64,000 bases of DNA from Bacteroides propionicigenes (GTDB taxonomy: Bacteria > Bacteroidota > Bacteroidia > Bacteroidales > Bacteroidaceae), in assembly GCF_018390535.1 (NCBI RefSeq), contig NZ_JAHBBW010000002.1, positions 1 to 64,000 on the forward strand, written 5' to 3'. The translations under genes were made by a program, and so were the position numbers. The notes beneath the pieces were generated by a model, which was not told where the DNA came from, made no database searches, and saw nothing but the letters and a program-made list of their open reading frames with translations. Shown piece by piece: positions 57,880 through 64,000 of the stretch (positions are counted from its first letter, which is position 1; each line of letters opens with the position of its first letter).

Positions 57880-60315
57880 TTAACGACTGATATACTTCTT
57901 TTTCAACTCGTCCACACCCGTTCCGGTGAAATACTCTTCCACAAAATCCCAACGCTGTTCGTCCGTCAAGGTATCTGTGCCGAAGAAAGAAGAGAACAAG
58001 TCTATCTGTTCTTCAAAAATCCTTTCGTTCGTATCCAGAATGAGATTGTGGTATTCGTTGGAGTCCGCCAACTGTTGCAGAAGTTCCGGATTATCGAACC
58101 GGATATGCACACAAGGCGTACCGCCTCCCTCTACGCTGAACGAAAGACAGTCGAGCATGGAAAGGAGATTGAGCAACATATTCAAATCGGAGAACGGGGT
58201 GCAATAGAACTGCAGACGCTTGCCCTTATTACCAATGATACGCTGAGCGAACAACTTCTGATAACGAGACAGAAGCAAGTCGAACCCTTTGGTAACCGCA
58301 AACGAGAGTTCGTTAGAATCTTTCTTCTTGATACTGCTGATGTAACTCACGCTACGCCCCTCTTCAGTACGGCTTTCCAATAGCGAACCTATGAAACGCT
58401 TGGCAGACGGCACATCCATGCCATGCTCGGCAAATACCGCACGCAGTTCTTCTTCATCAAAGCGTCCTTTCGATTTCAACAAGGCTGTTTTCAGCATCGT
58501 TACCAGACTCTTGAACAAGGCATCCATGCGCTGGCGAATAATTGTGGCATCTTCTTTCAGCAACACTTCATGCTTGCCTACGGAAACTGCACGAGAACCT
58601 TCCCACAGTGTACCGCTATTCAGTTTCTGCTTGAATTCCCTATACCCCAGCTCGGGAAAACGTTCCTCCCAAAGGCTATCCAAACGTACACGATAGACTC
58701 CTTCTTCGCCTTCCACCTTCGTAAGGTAGGTTTGGAACTCACGCGCAAAGGCATCACCCGTCTTATCTTGAACATAACCCTCCGTCAACAGGTTTTGCGG
58801 ACTGACTTCCAACAAACGCATTCCGTAGCGCTGTGACAAATCATCTTCCAGCCACAGCAGGGCAGTCTTTATGAGTTGCCCCAGCTCAGCTTCATATTCC
58901 AGTTTGTTTTTGGTGCGCGGCAGTTTTACCACGAACTCAAAATCGGACAGCGATACAAGAATCTCTTCTTTCGCCCCTTTCATCCGATATACTTCCATAA
59001 GCTTTTTCAGAATAAGTTCCAACTGCTCTTGCGCAATACTACCGGTCTGGTGCAGACGCTTCATATAATAAAAGTCGCGTTCGTGATAATCGGTGGCAGC
59101 AACACCGTGAACATCAACGTCACGGGCTGCACGGCCTATCTCCTGAATATAATCAACGAACGTACTGGAAGGCGCCACATGATAAACTCGATCAATATCG
59201 CTGATGTCCACTCCCATACCGAAAGCTTTCGTGGCAACAATCATCCGCTTCGTACCCTCTTTAAACTCTTGTACAATGGCGGCTTTCTGCTCTTTATCTT
59301 TCTTTCCGTAGTAAGAAGCCACCAAACGCCAGTCAGCAGAGCGCACCCAGGTCTTTATACGCATATCTATACTGCCCGCAAAAGGATAGTAAAGCAGCGT
59401 TTTATGCCCGTCGAGAAAGTCTTCCACACGCTCGGATATAACGCGCTGCTTACCTTTATCATAGGTTTCTCCCTCTTCCAAGGTAAGCCGGCGGATATCA
59501 AAACTAATATTCTTGCGTTTTACCGTACCCACATAAAGCACACAGGGCTCCATTTGCAGGGAACGAATAGTCTCGAACACCATATCATTACCGCCTTTGG
59601 GATTCCATACGGCAGTGGCGGTTAGTGCAAATAACGGGAACGTATAACCGAGACTCTGCTTCAAAGCGCTCAAATAACGTCCCAAAAACCAATAATCCAC
59701 ACGAAACTCTTTCCCCCAAGTGGTTACCGTATGCGCCTCGTCAATAACGACCATACCAATACGGCGGCCGCCAATGAAATGCTTGATGTCATAGGAAAGC
59801 AACAGTTCGGGCGAAAGATAAAATAAATCAATCTCTCCCTCACGTACCGCCCGGTAAACCTCCATCTTCTGCTCCGGCGAAAGATCGGAAGATGCATACG
59901 CCACACGCTCGTAGCCCAAATCTTGCAAACTTTCCACTTGGTCGACAATCAACGCTTTCAAAGGAGAGACAACAATAGTCAGCAGATTATATTCTTTGCC
60001 CAAATAGATGGCCGGAAGTTGAAACAACAGCGACTTTCCTGAACCGGTAGGGGCAGTCAGCAAAATATTATCCGGCTGTGTCTCCTCTTTCTGCGCCTTT
60101 TCAGCTTCCCGAATCACATTCTCAATCAGTTGCCCCTGAGAAATACAGAGGGTTTCCCTGCTTTTAAACAAATCATCATAAATTTCAAGGTTACGGAAGC
60201 AATCGTAACCGTATGTATCTCTTAAAAGTTCCGTTACACCTTGCCGGCAGTCTTCGGGCAAATGGCGTTCTTTCAAATCCGGCAAGCGGCGTACCTCTTT
60301 TGTTTGTGTCATCAT
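57880..60315 (-). CDS. RecQ-like superfamily 2 DNA helicase with a novel C-terminal region
   Basis: 811 aa. An N-terminal extension of about 80 residues precedes Walker A APTGSGKS (about 87-94). The DEAH box is in MVVIDEAHTVTTWGKEFRVD, motif III TATA follows, and motif VI is QEIGRAARDV. About 380 C-terminal residues have no recognisable RQC or HRDC domain. The helicase core is most like RecQ. The gap of 125 bp upstream contains a terminator, so it is likely to be its own unit. Canonical RecQ genes probably lie elsewhere; function is not known. Confidence 0.85.
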   Translation of the reverse strand: MMTQTKEVRRLPDLKERHLPEDCRQGVTELLRDTYGYDCFRNLEIYDDLFKSRETLCISQGQLIENVIREAEKAQKEETQPDNILLTAPTGSGKSLLFQLPAIYLGKEYNLLTIVVSPLKALIVDQVESLQDLGYERVAYASSDLSPEQKMEVYRAVREGEIDLFYLSPELLLSYDIKHFIGGRRIGMVVIDEAHTVTTWGKEFRVDYWFLGRYLSALKQSLGYTFPLFALTATAVWNPKGGNDMVFETIRSLQMEPCVLYVGTVKRKNISFDIRRLTLEEGETYDKGKQRVISERVEDFLDGHKTLLYYPFAGSIDMRIKTWVRSADWRLVASYYGKKDKEQKAAIVQEFKEGTKRMIVATKAFGMGVDISDIDRVYHVAPSSTFVDYIQEIGRAARDVDVHGVAATDYHERDFYYMKRLHQTGSIAQEQLELILKKLMEVYRMKGAKEEILVSLSDFEFVVKLPRTKNKLEYEAELGQLIKTALLWLEDDLSQRYGMRLLEVSPQNLLTEGYVQDKTGDAFAREFQTYLTKVEGEEGVYRVRLDSLWEERFPELGYREFKQKLNSGTLWEGSRAVSVGKHEVLLKEDATIIRQRMDALFKSLVTMLKTALLKSKGRFDEEELRAVFAEHGMDVPSAKRFIGSLLESRTEEGRSVSYISSIKKKDSNELSFAVTKGFDLLLSRYQKLFAQRIIGNKGKRLQFYCTPFSDLNMLLNLLSMLDCLSFSVEGGGTPCVHIRFDNPELLQQLADSNEYHNLILDTNERIFEEQIDLFSSFFGTDTLTDEQRWDFVEEYFTGTGVDELKKKYISR

Positions 60316-60332
60316 TGATGCAATGGGGGATT

Positions 60333-60390
60333 AAAAAAAGAAAAGAGATAGTATTCCAGCCATAGCAAAGGCCTTCGTACTACCTCTTTC
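60333..60390 (-). terminator. Intrinsic terminator after the DUF2795 gene
   Basis: On the minus strand GAAAGAGGTAGTA pairs with TACTATCTCTTTTC (one bulge, one mismatch), with a 24-nt loop, then seven U (60333-60339). It separates the DUF2795 gene from the helicase. Confidence 0.75.
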
Positions 60391-60440
60391 TATAATTTGT
60401 CTTATCCGCAAACCAATGGATAAGATTTAATCAAAGCGTA

Positions 60441-60662
60441 TTAATACTCCTCTTCGTTGAAGAAGAAATCTTCTTTGCTGGGATAATCAGGCCAAATATC
60501 TTCAATACTTTCATAAATCTCGCCTTCATCTTCCATCTCTTGCAGGTTTTCAATAACCTCAAGCGGAGCACCCGAACGCATGGCATAATCTATCAGTTCA
60601 TCCTTAGTTGCCGGCCAAGGGGCATCTTCCAATTTAGATGCTAATTCCAATGTCCAATACAT
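60441..60662 (-). CDS. DUF2795 family protein
   Basis: 73 aa, highly acidic (many Glu/Asp; C-terminus FFFNEEEY). The N-terminal half (ELASKLEDAPWPATKDELID) is the DUF2795 fold. Small acidic proteins of this sort are widespread; role unknown. It lies between the cobalamin adenosyltransferase and the helicase. Confidence 0.85.
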   Translation of the reverse strand: MYWTLELASKLEDAPWPATKDELIDYAMRSGAPLEVIENLQEMEDEGEIYESIEDIWPDYPSKEDFFFNEEEY

Positions 60663-60734
60663 AGTTTCTAAGTATTAAAATTGTGAATATTAATTCCTAA
60701 TCTTTATTTTTCGGCAAAAGTATAACAAAATATT

Positions 60735-61298
60735 TCACTTGCAACTATTATTCCAAAATATTTCTTCTTTTTTCGCGTCTTGATTCATTTTTCGCGAAAG
60801 AACGAACAAATAGTCAGACAAACGGTTGACATAAGCTAATAATTCTGAAGAAATATCTACCTGTTCTGCCAAAGTAAGAATGCGCCGTTCGGCACGACGA
60901 CAAACCGTACGGCAAATATGACAAACGGCAGCTCCCCGACATCCTCCCGGCAAAACGAAAGAAGTCAATGGAGGAAGCCCCTCGTCTAAACAGTCTATCT
61001 CATGCTCTATCGTTTCCACTTGTTCAGAAGTAATGACGCTTACTTCATTGAGTTTGGTCTTTTCACGATCTGTTGCAAGATAAGAACCTATCGCAAACAG
61101 ATTATCCTGAACTTGCTGCAAGAAGTGTCTGTCATGCTCATCGGTAAGGAAAGTAATGAGAAACCCCAAATTGGAATTCAACTCATCCACCGTACCATAG
61201 GTTTCAAGGCGGATGTGAGTTTTAGAAACACGCGTACCACCCACGAGAGAAGTGGTTCCTTTGTCTCCGGTCTTTGTATATACAAGGCTCTTCTTCAT
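60735..61298 (-). CDS. ATP:cob(I)alamin adenosyltransferase, PduO type
   Basis: 187 aa trimeric adenosyltransferase that makes adenosylcobalamin. The ATP-binding N-terminal [20 protein letters not shown] and the conserved [13 protein letters not shown] are present. The C-terminal [13 protein letters not shown] and [16 protein letters not shown] segments bind cobalamin and complete the fold. It supplies coenzyme for methylmalonyl-CoA mutase in the propionate route of Bacteroides. Confidence 0.94.
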   Translation of the reverse strand: MKKSLVYTKTGDKGTTSLVGGTRVSKTHIRLETYGTVDELNSNLGFLITFLTDEHDRHFLQQVQDNLFAIGSYLATDREKTKLNEVSVITSEQVETIEHEIDCLDEGLPPLTSFVLPGGCRGAAVCHICRTVCRRAERRILTLAEQVDISSELLAYVNRLSDYLFVLSRKMNQDAKKEEIFWNNSCK

Positions 61299-61336
61299 AA
61301 ATAATCATTTTTTTCCTTTGAAACGCCTAAAGGTAA

Positions 61337-61969
61337 TCAAAAGTTGACAATATAGTCTTGTTTTATCTTGGTTTTATCAAAGAAGATAATGCCAAGGTCA
61401 TACAGGTCGAAAGTAATACCCGCCTTTTCATGCTGCCTGATGCGTTTCCAAACAGCACGCATTTGTGAGGTATAATGAATGCCCTCAATTACAAAAACCG
61501 ATGTTTCTGCTGTGCGGGCAACACAGATGCGTAATACTTCTTCTACAAAATCCGGACGACGATAATCGTGAAGGTATAGGAAATCGACCGATGTACCGCT
61601 CTCCAAAAAAAGTTCGGACAAATCGGAAGCCACAGTATAATCCGCTCCTTCCTTACCGGCTTTCAGATAAAGGGAAGAGGCAGCCGAAACACCGGCATCT
61701 ACAATTGTAACAGGCTGTGCATAATTCACTAAACGAAACAGAAGCCGCTTCACTTTTATTGATTCATAACCCCATCTCCGGTTTTTCTGTGACGAGAGTT
61801 TCTTTTGTTCATCAGCCAAATCCCTATATTTATAATAAGGAGTGGTTTCATAGATAACGTATGTTATCAGATTGAAAGCAAAAGGCGAATGTACCCCATA
61901 ACCGCAACGGTGACGGAAGCGGTACAGCCAAATAAAAGGACGTTTCAGCGCAAGCAATATACGGTTCAT
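61337..61969 (-). CDS. SAM-methyltransferase-like protein of unknown function
   Basis: 210 aa. The N-terminal part is basic and aromatic (RPFIWLYRFRHRCGYGVHSP). The middle has TIVDAGVSAASSLYLKAGKE, resembling motif I of a Rossmann-type methyltransferase, then a VDFLYLHDYRRP strand. Later motifs are weak, so activity is uncertain. A -7-like box TATTTTTG is at 61995-62002. Confidence 0.65.
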   Translation of the reverse strand: MNRILLALKRPFIWLYRFRHRCGYGVHSPFAFNLITYVIYETTPYYKYRDLADEQKKLSSQKNRRWGYESIKVKRLLFRLVNYAQPVTIVDAGVSAASSLYLKAGKEGADYTVASDLSELFLESGTSVDFLYLHDYRRPDFVEEVLRICVARTAETSVFVIEGIHYTSQMRAVWKRIRQHEKAGITFDLYDLGIIFFDKTKIKQDYIVNF

Positions 61970-62455
61970 TACAAGTTGATTCTTTATTACACTGCAAAAA
62001 TACAGAAAAACCGGAAATGGAAGTCAATCATGGAGTTTTCCTTCAATATTCTTCAAAAAGTTCTCCTAAGTCAACAAAACAATTTCTTCTTATCATCAAA
62101 TAAATAGATTCAAACATATATTTTGTAACAGAGGTATTGGAAGTAAATTGACTAAAAAGAAGGTGACTACTTGTTAATAAAGAATATTTTTTATAACTTA
62201 GACAAGTAAAAAGATGCTATGACGGCACAACCAAACACAAAGAGCAAGACAGTACCATTGTTATACTTTTGATATTTAGGCAGGTAAAAGTATCACGTTT
62301 AATTATCAGAAATACATTAAGATCAATATTATGAAAACATCTTTACCTATCCTTTTATATGCATTTCGCAGCAACAACTTGTTGTAACCACCACTAAAAT
62401 AATGCACAACAAAAACTCATACAAAATTCATATTAACCACTAAAAAAAACACAGA
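61970..62455. other. Gene-free stretch upstream of the GH9 gene
   Basis: 486 bp, AT-rich. It holds a -7 box of the methyltransferase-like gene (minus, 61995-62002) and a plus-strand -7 box TACTTTTG (62264-62271) that may serve the GH9 gene. A 19-codon plus-strand ORF (62331-62387, MKTSLPILLYAFRSNNLL) looks like a truncated signal peptide. No RNA gene was recognised. Confidence 0.5.
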
Positions 62456-64000
62456 ATGAAAAAAGTATTATTAGCATGTTCCGTACTATTAGCCACAGCA
62501 TGTAGTAATAGTCCTGACCAAAACTTAAGGCTGAACGAACTTGAGTACTTTGAAACCCAAGGGGTCAACGTACTAGTGTACAGCAACTTATTTTCAGGAG
62601 GATTCAATGATGAGAAGAACTCCGGTATCGAACTCATCCACCATGGTGTACGCACTGCACAAGGTGGAGCCATCAGGCTTTCCAATACTCCTGAGCAATG
62701 GGATTTGGTTCCTTCCACCCCATCAAGAAAAGTAAATACTAAGGATAATTCCATCGAAGTAACCCTCCGATATGATGATTTCAACTTCGACTCCCGTATA
62801 GTAGTGACAGGGAGAGGCAAAGCTGTGGAAATTTCCGTTTATCTGGACAAACCTCTTCCACAAGAATTGGAAGGAGACGCTGGATTCAACCTTGAATTTC
62901 TGCCTTCACAATATTGGGGAAAAACTTATATCATGGACGGACAGCCCGACCGCTTCCCGCGTTATGCCGTCAGCAATACCATTACTCGCCCCAACTCCGA
63001 AAAAATCAAGCAATTTAAAGGATATAAAACTTATGATGACCGGGGAACAGGCAGATTCGTAGATCCGCTACCATTATCCACCGGACGTACCATGATACTG
63101 GCTCCCGATGCTCCCGAACGAACCGTAAAAGTAATTTCCCAAGATACCGATCTGATGCTTTTTGATGGACGTATGTTAGCCCAAAACGGATGGTTCGTAT
63201 TACGAAGCATTCTGCCTCCCGGCAAAACCGGTAAAGTACTGACGTGGACTGTAGAGCCAAATGCCATCAAAGACTGGATCAGAGAGCCTAACATCGGCTT
63301 CTCTCAAGTGGGTTATCTTCCATCACAGCCCAAAGAAGCCATTATAGAGCTGGACAAAAAAGACAAAATAATCTCTAAAGCCTCTGTCTACCAAGTAAAA
63401 GAAGATGGATCAGAAGTAGAAGTGTTCACCGGGGAGACCTCTACGTGGGGGACCTACTTCAAATACAACTATGCAAAATTCGACTTCTCGGAAGTTAAAA
63501 ACCCAGGTATATACTATATCAAGTACGGTAATGTGAAAACAAACAATTTCCTTATTGACCCAACAGTGTACAACCATATCACCGATGCCACCACCGATGT
63601 ATGGATTCCTATCCACATGAATCACGTGACAGTGAATGAAGGATATCGTATTTGGCATGGTGAACCTTTCAAAGAAGGTTATCTGCAGGCTCCTCCCAGT
63701 ACAGACCATTTTGACCTGCATAGTCAAGGTCCAACCACCGATACCAAATACAAGGCACTGGAACTAATTCCCGGATTAAACGTAGGCGGCTACTTTGATG
63801 CAGGTGATTTTGATATAGAAACCGGCGCCAATATCAATGTCGTTCAAAATTTTGTCAGAACCTGGGAACTCTTCAAACCGCTACGCGACGAAACATTCAT
63901 CAACGAAAAACAACGTTACGTAGATCTCCACCGCCCAGACAGCATTCCCGACATTATCCAATACATAGAACATGGAGTATTAAACCTTGTAGCACAAGCT
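62456..64000 (+). CDS. Glycoside hydrolase family 9 lipoprotein, cut at the window edge
   Basis: 515 codons, open to the right edge; the start ATG is at 62456. N-terminal MKKVLLACSVLLATACSNSP is a lipoprotein signal with the lipid-bearing Cys at residue 16. A CelD_N-type Ig-like domain begins near residue 280 (NIGFSQVGYLPSQPKEAIIE). The GH9 catalytic domain starts after it, with VGGYFDAGDF holding the catalytic-type Asp residues D448 and D451. GH9 enzymes cut beta-1,4-glucans and related hemicelluloses. The general acid Glu would be beyond the edge. It may be part of a polysaccharide utilisation locus. Confidence 0.9.
   Translation, partial: MKKVLLACSVLLATACSNSPDQNLRLNELEYFETQGVNVLVYSNLFSGGFNDEKNSGIELIHHGVRTAQGGAIRLSNTPEQWDLVPSTPSRKVNTKDNSIEVTLRYDDFNFDSRIVVTGRGKAVEISVYLDKPLPQELEGDAGFNLEFLPSQYWGKTYIMDGQPDRFPRYAVSNTITRPNSEKIKQFKGYKTYDDRGTGRFVDPLPLSTGRTMILAPDAPERTVKVISQDTDLMLFDGRMLAQNGWFVLRSILPPGKTGKVLTWTVEPNAIKDWIREPNIGFSQVGYLPSQPKEAIIELDKKDKIISKASVYQVKEDGSEVEVFTGETSTWGTYFKYNYAKFDFSEVKNPGIYYIKYGNVKTNNFLIDPTVYNHITDATTDVWIPIHMNHVTVNEGYRIWHGEPFKEGYLQAPPSTDHFDLHSQGPTTDTKYKALELIPGLNVGGYFDAGDFDIETGANINVVQNFVRTWELFKPLRDETFINEKQRYVDLHRPDSIPDIIQYIEHGVLNLVAQA

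Overview
The window looks like the chromosome of a Bacteroides species (order Bacteroidales). The protein families are typical of the genus. Many starts are preceded by the Bacteroidetes promoter form (TTTG or a close variant, 19-20 nt spacer, TAnnTTTG) rather than E. coli-type -35/-10 boxes. Nearly all of the left 45 kb is transcribed from the minus strand. I name no species.

Layout. (1) 1-250: a window edge with a probably frameshifted gene start, its promoter and a perfect hairpin. (2) 247-6668: a complete histidine utilisation operon, hutU-ftcD-hutI-fchA-hutH in transcription order. It takes histidine to glutamate and passes the formimino group to tetrahydrofolate, and the formiminotransferase and cyclodeaminase are separate genes. 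(3) 6669-11033: accessory DNA with a decayed gene remnant, a secreted protein of unknown function, an array of five 22-bp-phased palindromes, a membrane-anchored MutS-like ATPase and two small envelope proteins. (4) 11034-29306: the merged str-S10-spc-alpha ribosomal operon (rpsL-rpsG-fusA-rpsJ ... rpoA-rplQ), from a clear promoter to a strong terminator. Two of its genes (rpmJ and rpmD) are very short. (5) 29330-43283: a DUF3467 gene, then the tRNA-Thr/Tyr/Thr-tuf-tRNA-Trp-secE-nusG-rplKAJL-rpoBC unit, with a likely attenuator before rpoB and a terminator after rpoC. (6) 43293-44840: rpsU-xerC-hpf. (7) 44924-61969: mostly housekeeping and envelope genes: aminopeptidase P, gamma-class carbonic anhydrase-like protein, waaA, gltX, a 7TM-HD phosphohydrolase, an LMW tyrosine phosphatase, priA, an outer-membrane barrel, a GNAT protein, a RecQ-like helicase of unusual architecture, a DUF2795 protein and a PduO-type cobalamin adenosyltransferase. 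(8) 62456-64000: the first 515 codons of a GH9 glycanase lipoprotein that runs off the right edge, possibly the start of a polysaccharide utilisation locus.

The coding content is mostly conserved. The most unusual signals are non-coding: two unrelated sequences built the same way, as short palindromes repeated at exactly 22 bp (7801-7904 and 47294-47386); a family of A-rich hairpin repeats placed inside essential operons (hutU/ftcD, rpoB/rpoC, waaA/gltX); and a 140-bp hairpin element with 37-bp perfect arms (56330-56469). I saw no CRISPR array, rRNA gene, intact insertion sequence or prophage.
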